Shown here: positions 1-7,922 of the stretch, piece after piece
Numbering within the stretch: position 1 is the stretch's first letter
Layout: each line of letters opens with the position of its first letter
DNA from: a virus
Length of the DNA: 64,000 nucleotides
IMG/VR virus record: IMGVR_UViG_3300028569_000023
Location: 1-64,000 of that record
Strand: one strand, 5' to 3'
Position numbers and translations under genes: made by a program
The notes under the pieces: model-generated
What the model was told of the DNA's origin: nothing
Database searches by the model: none
What the model saw: the letters and a program-made list of their open reading frames with translations, nothing else

Positions 1-702
1 AACACATACCCCCCCCCTAGCAATAACCATGCCAAGTAATAGAACTCCGAAGCTCATGCAATAACTATACTAACCGTACAACTGTATGGTATAACAAAGC
101 GTATGCAAGGATCGTACCTGGTACAGAAGTTGCAGAGAGATGCAAGATCTATGCCAATGGTCCATCCTATGCAATAGCCATGCTAGCGAAATAATATTTC
201 GTTGTGACGATATGTGACCATATATGTTATATCTAAACAATCCTAACACTCCTATATATACATGATGCGATAACACACCCTGAAGAACTATTAGACACTG
301 ACTAAACTATAACACCACCATAATCCCTAATGATAACAATGCGTTATAGCTAAGTAGTTGATATGTGCTGTCTAATACGTAAACAGGGTATATTCTAATA
401 GTTTCAATTAGTTAAGTCCTGGTATGGTATTAGCAACATACCTAATCAGAACACGCTGAACGTTAGCAGAATGGTCCTAGTCGTGAGACTCGGATATCAA
501 ACGAAAAACTCGACACCTAATAAACACTGTAAGTGTGATTCGAGCTAACTATATACCACGCGCTAACACCGCTTAGACGTATAGTTAGATGAGACCGAAA
601 CTCTCATTATAACCTTGCTTAGAATAGAGCTACCGAGGTCACTGGAACTTCGCGATTGTGCGAATGATTCTACACCTTAGGAGAACACCTCAGGCAAGGC
701 AT
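1..702. other. Hairpin-rich non-coding leader region
   Basis: No credible protein gene is visible on either strand. There is a run of nine C at 9-17, an imperfect repeat GCAATARCCATGC at 20-32 and 171-183, and many short perfect stems. Stems include CGAAAT/ATTTCG (187-201), GGTATG/CATACC (421-442), CTAACTATA/TATAGTTAG (545-588), TGAGA/TCTCA (590-606) and TTCGC/GCGAA (649-664). The only reading frame over 60 codons lies on the minus strand at 70-276, has no ribosome site and looks spurious. The stretch could be a structured RNA, a long leader or a replication or packaging region. I see no clear promoter. Confidence 0.5.
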
Positions 703-703
703 A

Positions 704-769
704 ACACGAAAAGCGGGGCTTAGGTCCCGCTTAGACGCGAATGAGTCTATAACGCGTCCTGATGAGTGT
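704..769 (+). ncRNA. Type II hammerhead ribozyme
   Basis: All elements of a circularly permuted (type II, stem II open) hammerhead are present in order. Stem II 3' strand is ACAC (704-707), followed by GAAA (708-711). Stem III is 7 bp, 711-717 with 726-732. The cleavage triplet is TTA (731-733). Stem I is GACGCG (734-739) with CGCGTC (753-758). The core CTGATGA is at 759-765, and stem II 5' strand GTGT is at 766-769. The canonical A15.1-U16.1 and G10.1-C11.1 pairs are kept. Cleavage is predicted after A733, leaving the first operon's mRNA with a 5'-OH 64 nt before its first ATG. Confidence 0.88.
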
Positions 770-797
770 AAAGACTTAATAACTAAGGAGTTATAAC

Positions 798-947
798 ATG
801 ATCAAACGAGTCGAACAAAGTGACGCAGTTATCTTCGGAAAGACTTTCAAAGTGAAACGTGGCACAAAAATCCTTGTTAAGGGCAAGTTAAGCATTGAAT
901 CTATTGACGCTTTGATTCGCTGCGGCTTTACAATCGTTTATAAATAA
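798..947 (+). CDS. Small basic hypothetical protein
   Basis: A 49-residue Lys/Arg-rich protein with no recognised domain. A strong ribosome site AAGGAG (785-790) sits 7 bases before ATG. It is the first gene after the hammerhead, so its mRNA should begin at or near the cleavage site. The next gene has the same AAGGAG arrangement. Confidence 0.7.
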   Translation: MIKRVEQSDAVIFGKTFKVKRGTKILVKGKLSIESIDALIRCGFTIVYK

Positions 948-958
948 GGAGTTATCTT

Positions 959-1159
959 ATGAGAACTATTGAATCTTCACAGTTTCTTAACAATCGTATT
1001 CAAATTGTATATCACGCTGAAAGCGCGGCATATGCTGCAATGGTGAATAATCGGCCTGTTACGGAATACGGCAAGCTTGTACTTGACTCTTCAAAACTTA
1101 ACTTGATAACCTTTGTACGTGAAGCTATTCTTAACAATAAGTTCCCCAAGGTGAAGTAA
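959..1159 (+). CDS. Hypothetical early protein, 66 aa
   Basis: Preceded by AAGGAG (946-951) at good spacing. The product is small and mixed alpha/beta in composition, without transmembrane segments or a known motif. It lies in the first operon, directly after the 49-aa gene. Function unknown. Confidence 0.7.
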   Translation: MRTIESSQFLNNRIQIVYHAESAAYAAMVNNRPVTEYGKLVLDSSKLNLITFVREAILNNKFPKVK

Positions 1160-1160
1160 C

Positions 1161-1208
1161 ATGGTAACGTTTTTGGTTGTCCTATTGATTCTGCACGATG
1201 TCCTATAA
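1161..1208 (+). CDS. 15-aa hydrophobic micropeptide
   Basis: ATG 1161 follows the previous stop and has AAGGTGAAG (about 1148-1156) as ribosome site. It encodes MVTFLVVLLILHDVL, a single short membrane-spanning stretch. A second micropeptide at 30639-30698 shares a hydrophobic core ending ILH plus an acidic residue. Too short to be certain, but the ribosome site and the look-alike favour translation. Confidence 0.4.
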   Translation: MVTFLVVLLILHDVL

Positions 1209-1223
1209 GATTAAGGAGATACG

Positions 1224-1598
1224 ATGTCCAATCTTGGAACACTCACAACGAAGCTTTATAAAGAACTTGTTAACAATAGTATGGCTGGAGCTTCGATCAT
1301 GTCCGATGGTAAAATTCCCAAGTCTGGCTTTGCTTTGAGTATTGACCCTGATTTTGAGGAAAAAACAGACGTTCTTAACTTTCACGTTCTCGTAACATAC
1401 GCTTCGAAAGTTGAAAAGTTCCTTAATAAATCAGTAGATAAGGGAATTGGTATCTGGTTCAATGAGTCCGAGGGAATGTTTTATCTTGACGTTATCACTG
1501 TTAAGAAGAGTATTAACGAGGCGATAACACTCGCAAAAATGAACAATCAACTTGCAATCTTCCACCTTAACACAAAACAGGAGATTAAGATTGTATGA
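1224..1598 (+). CDS. Hypothetical early protein, 124 aa
   Basis: Ribosome site AAGGAG lies just before ATG 1224. The protein is soluble, with no signal peptide or known motif. It overlaps the next gene by 4 bases (ATGA), so the two are probably translationally coupled. Confidence 0.75.
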   Translation: MSNLGTLTTKLYKELVNNSMAGASIMSDGKIPKSGFALSIDPDFEEKTDVLNFHVLVTYASKVEKFLNKSVDKGIGIWFNESEGMFYLDVITVKKSINEAITLAKMNNQLAIFHLNTKQEIKIV

Positions 1599-1816
1599 AG
1601 AAAAAATTCTGGTTAATTGCGGATACTTATCATAACGATTATACTAGGGTTTTCGTTGAGGCTATTGACGCTTATAATTTTATTAACAATGCCTTTACAT
1701 TTCCTAATCAGACTGATTTTGTGATTCACGCGAGAGAACTTACCTTGAAAGATCTTGATCTTATCCTAGAGGGAGAGAACGTAGAAGAAACTTGGGAGAA
1801 TGCTAAAAATGTATAA
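1595..1816 (+). CDS. Hypothetical early protein, 73 aa
   Basis: Starts inside the stop of the preceding gene (ATGA) and ends 8 bases inside the following one. The acidic product has no recognised domain. Its place in a tightly overlapped chain supports it as a real gene. Confidence 0.7.
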   Translation: MKKKFWLIADTYHNDYTRVFVEAIDAYNFINNAFTFPNQTDFVIHARELTLKDLDLILEGENVEETWENAKNV

Positions 1817-1979
1817 AGTAATTGTTAACGATATTGAACTTCTCTTTAAAGTAGAATCTCCGAAGCTTTTCATTCGTCGCTTTTTAAAGCCGACGCATAT
1901 GGGGCAATGGGTTAAGACTTCGCAAGGTCTTGAATATAACACCACTATTGGCAAGTATTACGTTTTCATTAAGGAGTAG
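1809..1979 (+). CDS. Hypothetical early protein, 56 aa
   Basis: ATG 1809 overlaps the end of the upstream gene by 8 bases and the frame is open for 56 codons. The product is basic and aromatic, with no known motif. Its last codons carry the AAGGAG that serves the next gene at 1984. Confidence 0.62.
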   Translation: MYKVIVNDIELLFKVESPKLFIRRFLKPTHMGQWVKTSQGLEYNTTIGKYYVFIKE

Positions 1980-1983
1980 CATT

Positions 1984-2322
1984 ATGTCGGCAAGAACTTA
2001 CAATCTTTATAAACCTAAGAAATACGGTAACGTGCAAGTCCAATTAAGCGAAGATAAAGAAACGATTAAGGTTTATCTTCATGATCATAACGTTCTAAGT
2101 TTCAATCCTCGCACAAAGGAACTTGTTCTTAACGCTTGTGAGTGGCATACAATGACTACTACGACTGCGATTAATACCGCGTTAAAACAAATTGACTTGC
2201 CCTATTATGTATTCAGAAAAGATGGTATGATTTTTGTATCAGGCTTTGAAAACGTTTTCGAGAAGGTACAATTCTTGAGCGCAAAAATGCGAGTCACAAG
2301 CGTAGGCCTTGAAAAGGTATAA
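1984..2322 (+). CDS. Hypothetical early protein, 112 aa
   Basis: ATG 1984 is chosen over a longer frame because AAGGAG stands just before it, at the end of the preceding gene. The product is soluble with no known motif. A conserved intergenic element begins at its stop codon. Confidence 0.72.
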   Translation: MSARTYNLYKPKKYGNVQVQLSEDKETIKVYLHDHNVLSFNPRTKELVLNACEWHTMTTTTAINTALKQIDLPYYVFRKDGMIFVSGFENVFEKVQFLSAKMRVTSVGLEKV

Positions 2323-2344
2323 CTTTCTAGAGAATCTTAATACC
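2321..2344 (+). promoter_or_regulatory. Early intergenic element, copy A
   Basis: CTAGAGAATCTTAATACC occurs immediately after a stop codon, as in three further copies at 3840, 6910 and 11077. This copy lacks the downstream CGGGCG block seen in the others. It could be a promoter, an RNA processing site or another signal; the sequence alone does not decide. Confidence 0.45.
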
Positions 2345-2386
2345 GCCTTTTCTATAACGTTCTTAACTTAACAATGGGAGAGAATT

Positions 2387-2965
2387 ATGCGAGTTATCAC
2401 ACAACAAACAGAAGTGTTTAAATTCGAGGAACTTGAAGATTCTGTTAAGACAAAGGTTATCGATAAGTTTCGAGACTTTAACTTGGACCATACGTGGTGG
2501 GAATTCTGCGAGGAGAATATTAAGAATGATCTTGAGAAGATCGGCCTTAGACTTGATAAAGCCTACTTTTCAGGCTTTTGTTCCCAAGGTGATGGGGCTT
2601 GTCTAGAAGTAACGCTGATGGATTATGAAAAACTTATCCCTAAACTTAAAGAACGTGGCGTGCCGATGCGTGAAATTGTTCTCGCGAGGAAACTTGGATT
2701 AAGCTTTGATACTAAACACTCGGGACATTATTATCATGAGAATTCATTGCGTTATAACATTGACGCCGATTATTATCCTCATAAACGGCACGAGAAAACT
2801 TGGAATGATCTTGAAGATACTGTTAAGGAACTTGTGCAAGATCTAAGCCGTGATTATTACAGAACACTCGAAAAGGAATACGAGTATTTGACAAGCGATG
2901 AAATGATCAAAGAATCTCTTGAAGCTAATGAATACGAATTTAAGAAAGACGGGAGTATTTTCTAA
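2387..2965 (+). CDS. Conserved phage protein with FSGFCSQGDGA-type motif
   Basis: A 192-residue soluble protein with ribosome site GGGAGAG. The signature is a Trp-Trp pair near residue 38, followed by FSGFCSQGDGAC (about residues 62-73) and a long charged C-terminal helix. Proteins with this SGF-SQGDGA motif recur in phages and bacteria without an assigned function to my knowledge. First gene after intergenic element A and head of a short overlapping chain. Confidence 0.75.
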   Translation: MRVITQQTEVFKFEELEDSVKTKVIDKFRDFNLDHTWWEFCEENIKNDLEKIGLRLDKAYFSGFCSQGDGACLEVTLMDYEKLIPKLKERGVPMREIVLARKLGLSFDTKHSGHYYHENSLRYNIDADYYPHKRHEKTWNDLEDTVKELVQDLSRDYYRTLEKEYEYLTSDEMIKESLEANEYEFKKDGSIF

Positions 2966-3168
2966 TGGAAATCAAAGGATTAACCGTACAAGAATTAAGT
3001 CTTATTAAATCAGGACTTGAGCTTAATTCGAAGAACTTAGAAAGACTGCGCGATGCCTGTCAAGATTCTGAATTGAATGCTATATTTAGCAATAGACGTA
3101 ACCTTAATAGAAAACTTTACAAAGAAATATCAGACGCTATACTGGAATTAACTGAGGAGAATGAATAA
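2965..3168 (+). CDS. Helical hypothetical protein, 67 aa
   Basis: Starts at a TAATG overlap with the previous stop. The whole product looks alpha-helical and charged (leucine- and lysine-rich), so it may be a small coiled-coil partner. No known motif. Confidence 0.7.
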   Translation: MEIKGLTVQELSLIKSGLELNSKNLERLRDACQDSELNAIFSNRRNLNRKLYKEISDAILELTEENE

Positions 3169-3470
3169 TGAAAACGTATAACTTTGAAGTTCGGGACCTT
3201 GGTGATATTGACGTGGGACTTTTGCCTACAATCTCCACGATAACAATTAATTCAGAGAATGAACTAAGCGATGAACAAATACAAATCACTAAACTTTTCC
3301 TGCAAGATCTTTTCGACTCCGCTACGATGGTTGAAGTTCTAGACGACAATGATCTTAGAAAAGAAATCGAGGACCGGCTAGAGCTACAAGAAATGATTGA
3401 CCTAGAGAGACAAGCGGAATTCGAGAATAACGTGCTTAATGAAACGTTGAAAGTCTGGAGAGTAATGTAA
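3168..3470 (+). CDS. Acidic hypothetical protein, 100 aa
   Basis: Coupled to its neighbours by TAATG overlaps at both ends. Strongly acidic with a helical C-terminal half. No known domain. Confidence 0.7.
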   Translation: MKTYNFEVRDLGDIDVGLLPTISTITINSENELSDEQIQITKLFLQDLFDSATMVEVLDDNDLRKEIEDRLELQEMIDLERQAEFENNVLNETLKVWRVM

Positions 3471-3709
3471 TGAAAGTTAAGGAGTTAATTGAATCTTTAC
3501 AGAAACTCCCTCAAGATGATGAAATCTTTGTAGGTGATCATACTTATGGTACGCAATTGCTTTACATTCCCGACCCTAAGCACGTAGATATATTGACTAA
3601 TGCGTACAATGAAGACTATGAAGTAACGATATACGATTTTAAATCAGAGGAAGATACTGAGGACTATTTCACAGACGCTACTAATTTGAGAAAAGGATGG
3701 CTTTTATGA
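3470..3709 (+). CDS. Hypothetical protein with EDTEDYFTD motif
   Basis: Begins MKVKELIESLQKLPQDDEI, a start of a type common in small phage proteins of unknown role. Near its C-terminus it carries EDTEDYFTD, encoded by a 28-base stretch (3650-3677) that recurs with one difference in the gene at 12685. Starts at a TAATG overlap. Confidence 0.72.
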   Translation: MKVKELIESLQKLPQDDEIFVGDHTYGTQLLYIPDPKHVDILTNAYNEDYEVTIYDFKSEEDTEDYFTDATNLRKGWLL

Positions 3710-3840
3710 GAACTTTAAGTGTACAATTTCTTGACAGTGTTGACTCGACTGGATTCTACTATTATCTGATTCGCCGCGCTAATGGCAAACTAATGGCACG
3801 CCCTATTCACAATCAACCAAAGTATCAATACAATAACTAA
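3706..3840 (+). CDS. Small basic hypothetical protein, 44 aa
   Basis: ATG 3706 overlaps the preceding stop (ATGA) and the frame runs 44 codons to a TAA immediately before intergenic element B. Basic, Tyr/Asn-rich C-terminus. Function unknown. Confidence 0.62.
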   Translation: MRTLSVQFLDSVDSTGFYYYLIRRANGKLMARPIHNQPKYQYNN

Positions 3841-3863
3841 ACTTTCTAGAGAATCTTAATACC
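3840..3863 (+). promoter_or_regulatory. Early intergenic element, copy B
   Basis: CTAGAGAATCTTAATACC directly after a stop codon, followed about 30 bases later by ACCGGGCGCGGG and the leader of the rIIA-like gene. The first 24 bases are identical to copy A. CTAGAG can pair with CTCTTG (5 of 6) to form a small hairpin. Confidence 0.5.
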
Positions 3864-3927
3864 CTCTTGACATTGCTTGGTTTTTAAGTACCGGGCGCGG
3901 GACCAATTTTAACATAAGGAGTTTTAC

Positions 3928-6015
3928 ATGAGACTAAATAACGCAGTGAATACACTTGAAACTAATGCTCAAACTGTATCGACAAACTTCGGAATTGGCG
4001 ATGTCGGCATGGTTATTGAAATTCTTAGGTCTAAGCTTTACTCTCATCCTATTAGGACTTTGGTACAAGAGTACGCTTGCAATGGCCGCGATGCAATGCG
4101 TGAAGTTAAGTCGCAAGATCGCTTGATTATAACAGCGCCTACAACTTTTAATCCAGAATTCCGAGTGAGGGACTTCGGACCCGGTATCTCGCCCGAACGT
4201 ATTGAGAACGTATTCGTTCTTTACGGCGCGAGCACTAAGCGTAAAGATAATACGCAAACTGGCGGCTTTGGTATCGGTGCTAAATCGGCTTGGAGTTATA
4301 CCGATAGCTTTACCATTACGACATTCATTGACGGCACTAAGCGCGAATACGTGGCGCATATCGGTACTAGTCAAAACGGTAGCCTTGACTTTGTATCAGA
4401 GTCTAAAACAGACGAAAAGAATGGCACAGAGATTAAGATCGCAGTGAATCTTCAAGATATTGTGAAGTTCCAAAAGGCAATTCAACGCGCAGTATTCTTT
4501 TGGGAAGAGAAAGAAAAACCAGAACTTCGTTGTGTACAAGTGCCTGATCTTTCTAAGCAAAACGGTGATGAACTTCGAATTGAGGAACTCCTTATCACCG
4601 ATAAGAGCTTGGATTTTGTCGAGTCTAATAACGGTTACTACGGATCACGCGGTGGTTTCTTTCTGATTGTTGACGGCGTACCGTATCCGATCGATGATGA
4701 ACTTGTTAATGAAAACGAGAGTCTAAAGAACTTTCGTACTAAAGTATCGCACATAGTTAACGTATTTTGTAGCGTACAAACTGGATTTGTTGAAGTAAGT
4801 GCTAATCGTGAGCAACTCTCTGATTCTAAAGCTACCCGCACTGCGCTTAATCTTATCGCAAAACGGTGGACTAATCTTCTCGACAAGTATCATTCCGATA
4901 AGTTCCAAGATTGTAAAACCGTAATGGATTATCTCAAAGCTCAAGCTACATTCGAAAAGGTATTTGTTCGCTCAAGTTTCTCGAATGAAGTGGACGGTTA
5001 TAAGATTAACGATTGTCGAGTTACGAGTGACTTGTTTGATAAGACTAAGTGTACGGAAGTATTCGGAACTTCAAACGATAACTTGAAATACTCTGATAAG
5101 ACTAAGAGAGTATTTCATATCGACGAACTCCAAACGGTTTATATCGATGATTTGAAAAGCGATACGTCAAAGGTCGAGAGGGCAGCAGTGTTGAGGGGAG
5201 CAGTTAAAACCACTGGTAAAAAGAACACGATACTTGTATTATCTAATGGAATACACGTTACTAAATACGATAATAATCACAAGGCTACTAGTACATTCAA
5301 AGCAATGACCGATGCGGAATGGGATAAGCTTGTATTGGATCTTGAAATTAAGAAACTGTCAAGTGTAACTCCCGATTATCGTGCAAAGAAAACAAGATCG
5401 GTTAACTCTTCGGGACAAAAACAAAAAGGCGAGATCACTGTATGGCGCAATAGCAGTGGCAATAAAAAGAATATCGATCTTGATAATGTCACTTTGAAAT
5501 ACGTATATCTTAAACTTGATGATACGGAAAAGCATCGCGAGTTTCAGGGAGTGGTTCATCTTATGGGATACGAGCTTGTACGAATGGGAGACGGATCGAT
5601 TAAGAAGATTAAAGATGACGCTGATTTCATGGCATTTGATAAGTTCGTAGAAAGTCTTAAAGATAATAAGAAGTTAAAGCAAGCTTGTATTGATCGTCAG
5701 TTTATCAATAGTAACTGTTATATTCAGCAACTAGTTCGAATCAAAAAAGAAATCACTAATCCGGACATTAAAAAGATGCTTGATAAAACTAATGTTACAG
5801 CACAAGGTCATTACGAAAACGGCATAGCGCTATCTCCCTCTGTTATTACCCTTGTATCTTCATGGGATGGAATGAAACAAATGGAAAAAGAAATCGAAGA
5901 ATTTGCTAAACTAGTTAAGACAAAATATGCTATCGTTACTAATGTAAATCAATATGCATCCGGTACTGATCAAGAAAACGAAAACATCATCTGGTATATC
6001 AATAACCGTAAATAA
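3928..6015 (+). CDS. rIIA: rIIA-like GHKL-family ATPase
   Basis: A 695-residue protein with the GHKL (gyrase/Hsp90/MutL) ATP site near its N-terminus: N-box EYACNGRDAM (residues 48-57), DFGPGIS (82-88) and GGFGIGAKS (112-120). This layout, length and the rIIB-like gene 11 bases downstream match T4-type rIIA, a membrane-associated protein tied to lysis timing and exclusion of rival phages. The basic C-terminal half has no motif I recognise. AAGGAG precedes ATG 3928; intergenic element B lies upstream. Confidence 0.85.
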   Translation: MRLNNAVNTLETNAQTVSTNFGIGDVGMVIEILRSKLYSHPIRTLVQEYACNGRDAMREVKSQDRLIITAPTTFNPEFRVRDFGPGISPERIENVFVLYGASTKRKDNTQTGGFGIGAKSAWSYTDSFTITTFIDGTKREYVAHIGTSQNGSLDFVSESKTDEKNGTEIKIAVNLQDIVKFQKAIQRAVFFWEEKEKPELRCVQVPDLSKQNGDELRIEELLITDKSLDFVESNNGYYGSRGGFFLIVDGVPYPIDDELVNENESLKNFRTKVSHIVNVFCSVQTGFVEVSANREQLSDSKATRTALNLIAKRWTNLLDKYHSDKFQDCKTVMDYLKAQATFEKVFVRSSFSNEVDGYKINDCRVTSDLFDKTKCTEVFGTSNDNLKYSDKTKRVFHIDELQTVYIDDLKSDTSKVERAAVLRGAVKTTGKKNTILVLSNGIHVTKYDNNHKATSTFKAMTDAEWDKLVLDLEIKKLSSVTPDYRAKKTRSVNSSGQKQKGEITVWRNSSGNKKNIDLDNVTLKYVYLKLDDTEKHREFQGVVHLMGYELVRMGDGSIKKIKDDADFMAFDKFVESLKDNKKLKQACIDRQFINSNCYIQQLVRIKKEITNPDIKKMLDKTNVTAQGHYENGIALSPSVITLVSSWDGMKQMEKEIEEFAKLVKTKYAIVTNVNQYASGTDQENENIIWYINNRK

Positions 6016-6026
6016 GGAGAAACAAA

Positions 6027-6923
6027 ATGTCACACGTAAAATACCATGTCCTACCTAATAGTATCGTTCTTAATTTTCACGGTAAAACAATGTCAATTCC
6101 CCGAGATGACAAGCGTTATGATAAAGTTCTAGGTCTTATTAGGTCGGGACAATTGGCAGATATTCCCGCAGCTATCGATCTGGAAACAATGTTTAAAGGT
6201 ACTAGGATGTCACTGGTGGACGGCGTTGTACAAATCGACGGCGATGAACTCCCGAATGCCCTATCTAAAAAGATTCTACTCCTCAAAGAACAAGACCTAC
6301 CGCTGGATTCGATTGTTAATTTCTGGGATAGACTTAAACTTAATCCAAGCTTTAACTCTCGTAAACAACTGTATGATTTCCTTGAATTTAATCAACACCC
6401 ATTGACAGAGGATGGCAAGTTCATTGCATATCGCGGAGTGACAGAGGATTTCAAAGATATTCATTCTAAGACTTTCGATAATTCAGTAGGCAGTGTTTGC
6501 GAAATGCCCCGCGATAAGGTGGATGATAACCCTAATAATACTTGTAGCTTCGGACTACACGTAGCATCTCACTCATACGCTAAAGGATTTGGACCTAAGC
6601 TTGTAGAAGTTGAAGTAGACCCGGCAGATGTCATAGCAGTGCCTACCGATTATAACGGTACAAAGATGCGCGTCTGTAAATTTAAGGTTATCGCACTGGG
6701 CGAGAACGAACGTACCGAAGTTCTATACGGTCATATCCCTGAATCAGTTGATGAAGAAACAAGCGATGACAACTCTGAGGAACTCGCGTTAATCGAACAA
6801 GAAATGAATGAAGTCGAAACTAGTATCTTGAACTTTGACCCGCGTCATGACAGTATTGATTATCTAATCGAGATGCGCGATAGACTCGAAAGACTTGAAA
6901 ACGAGAAGAGTTTTCTAGAGTAA
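6027..6923 (+). CDS. rIIB: rIIB-like protein
   Basis: 298 residues with the rIIB signature in the middle: KFIAYRGV, then a segment with CSFGLHVAS and VEVDPADVIAVP. The C-terminal 70 residues are acidic and predicted coiled coil. It follows rIIA with ribosome site AAGGAG; the pair normally act together. The stop codon lies inside intergenic element C. Confidence 0.85.
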   Translation: MSHVKYHVLPNSIVLNFHGKTMSIPRDDKRYDKVLGLIRSGQLADIPAAIDLETMFKGTRMSLVDGVVQIDGDELPNALSKKILLLKEQDLPLDSIVNFWDRLKLNPSFNSRKQLYDFLEFNQHPLTEDGKFIAYRGVTEDFKDIHSKTFDNSVGSVCEMPRDKVDDNPNNTCSFGLHVASHSYAKGFGPKLVEVEVDPADVIAVPTDYNGTKMRVCKFKVIALGENERTEVLYGHIPESVDEETSDDNSEELALIEQEMNEVETSILNFDPRHDSIDYLIEMRDRLERLENEKSFLE

Positions 6924-6932
6924 TTTAATACC
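6910..6932 (+). promoter_or_regulatory. Early intergenic element, copy C
   Basis: TTTCTAGAGTAATTTAATAC with CC following overlaps the rIIB stop. CTAGAG pairs perfectly with CTCTAG just downstream, giving a 6-bp hairpin whose loop holds the conserved AATA. The following CCTCTAGTTTCTAT is nearly identical in copy D. Confidence 0.5.
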
Positions 6933-6958
6933 CTCTAGTTTCTATCCAAACTTTAAGA

Positions 6959-6986
6959 CCGGGCGGGGAACGAAATCTCCGCTCGG
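6959..6986 (+). promoter_or_regulatory. GC-rich hairpin in leader of next gene
   Basis: CCGGGCGGGG (6959-6968) pairs with CTCCGCTCGG (6977-6986): 10 bp including two G-U pairs, loop AACGAAAT. No U-run follows; instead a ribosome site AGGAG comes directly after. It is therefore more likely a 5' stabiliser or translational element than a terminator. Confidence 0.55.
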
Positions 6987-7000
6987 AATAGGAGAATGAA

Positions 7001-7216
7001 ATGGGTTTTCTTAAACAAAAACAATTACCTGAAGACGACGAAAAAGAATTGCGCAGACTCGCGTGGGTTCAACTTCGAAAACATCTTGACTATGAAGCTC
7101 TTGTATTGTCATATGTAGATGCGTATGAAGTAGGGGCGAGATCGGGATTTACAGACGGTTATCTTAAAGGTCTTGAAGTAGGGATCGGTAAAGGATTGGA
7201 GACAAGCGATGAATAA
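7001..7216 (+). CDS. Hypothetical protein, 71 aa
   Basis: ATG 7001 follows AGGAGAATGAA. The N-terminus is charged and helical and the C-terminus glycine-rich. It overlaps the beta-helix gene by 8 bases. Function unknown. Confidence 0.7.
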   Translation: MGFLKQKQLPEDDEKELRRLAWVQLRKHLDYEALVLSYVDAYEVGARSGFTDGYLKGLEVGIGKGLETSDE

Positions 7217-7922
7217 CAAATACGAATTTACAGGACAGACTATCGTATCGTTCGGTATTACTCTAAAACAGATTAGACGTAAATCAGACGGACTAATCGG
7301 TGGATACATTGAGAGCGAGAAGAACTTGAGCTTCGATGGTGACTCTTGGGTTTCCGGTAAAGCTCAGGTTTCAGGTAACGCTCAGGTTTACGGTAACGCT
7401 CAGGTTTCCGGTAACGCTCTGGTTTTCGGTAACGCTCAGGTTTACGGTGACGCTCTGGTTTTCGGTAACGCTCTGGTTTACGGTAACGCTCTGGTTTTCG
7501 GTAACGCTCTGGTTTACGGTGACGCTCTGGTTTTCGGTAACGCTCAGGTTTACGGTGACGCTCAGGTTTCCGGTAACGCTCTGGTTTTCGGTAACGCTCA
7601 GGTTTACGGTAACGCTCTGGTTTTCGGTAACGCTCTGGTTTACGGTGACGCTCTGGTTTTCGGTAACGCTCTGGTTTACGGTGACGCTGTTATTAAGTCC
7701 AAAGCATGTCTAATCGTTCTAGTACTAGGACTTAGCTATAACGTAACAATTACACCGCAGAACGTTTCGATTGGTTGTAAACTGTATGACTATAAGACAC
7801 TGAGGCATATGACGAAAGAACAAGCTATTAACGAAGGTATTTTAGAAAGCGAAGTATCGTTTTATCACGCCATGATAATGGAAAGTCTTAATGAAATGGA
7901 GAGACGCAATGGAACGAAATAA
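7209..7922 (+). CDS. Hexapeptide-repeat left-handed beta-helix protein
   Basis: 237 residues. Residues about 50-158 are a run of hexapeptides of the form [S/Y/F]-G-[N/D]-A-[Q/L]-V, the pattern of a left-handed parallel beta-helix as in hexapeptide acyltransferases. The coils are flanked by unrelated N- and C-terminal domains of about 50 and 80 residues. I see no acyltransferase active-site loop, so a structural or binding role is as likely as catalysis. The coding repeat is exceptionally uniform at DNA level, which suggests recent expansion. Confidence 0.75.
   Translation: MNNKYEFTGQTIVSFGITLKQIRRKSDGLIGGYIESEKNLSFDGDSWVSGKAQVSGNAQVYGNAQVSGNALVFGNAQVYGDALVFGNALVYGNALVFGNALVYGDALVFGNAQVYGDAQVSGNALVFGNAQVYGNALVFGNALVYGDALVFGNALVYGDAVIKSKACLIVLVLGLSYNVTITPQNVSIGCKLYDYKTLRHMTKEQAINEGILESEVSFYHAMIMESLNEMERRNGTK
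7356..7679 (+). repeat. 18 tandem copies of an 18-bp repeat
   Basis: Eighteen direct copies of GGTAACGCTCTGGTTTTC-like units plus one partial copy, varying at few positions (AAC/GAC, CAG/CTG, TTC/TAC/TCC). The phase is kept at 18 bp throughout, so each copy adds exactly one hexapeptide rung. Copy number is likely to vary by slippage or recombination. Confidence 0.95.

Noticed and set aside
70-276. Minus-strand 68-codon frame in the leader
   Set aside because: No ribosome site, no promoter, low-complexity product, and it points against all nearby genes.
545-588. Twister ribozyme suggested by CTAACACCGC
   Set aside because: The matching 3' strand and double-pseudoknot elements are absent.
503-593. 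A second full hammerhead using GAAA at 503 and CTA near 545
   Set aside because: Stem III does not pair next to the GAAA and the core reads TAGATGA rather than CTGATGA, so catalysis is unlikely.
3934-4374. 146-codon minus-strand frame inside rIIA
   Set aside because: A shadow of the well-supported rIIA coding frame.
7356-7679. CRISPR-like array
   Set aside because: The repeats are contiguous 18-bp coding units with no spacers; they encode a beta-helix.
7336-7713. 125-codon plus-strand frame in the repeat tract
   Set aside because: It is the repeat read in another frame; open only because the 18-bp unit lacks stops.
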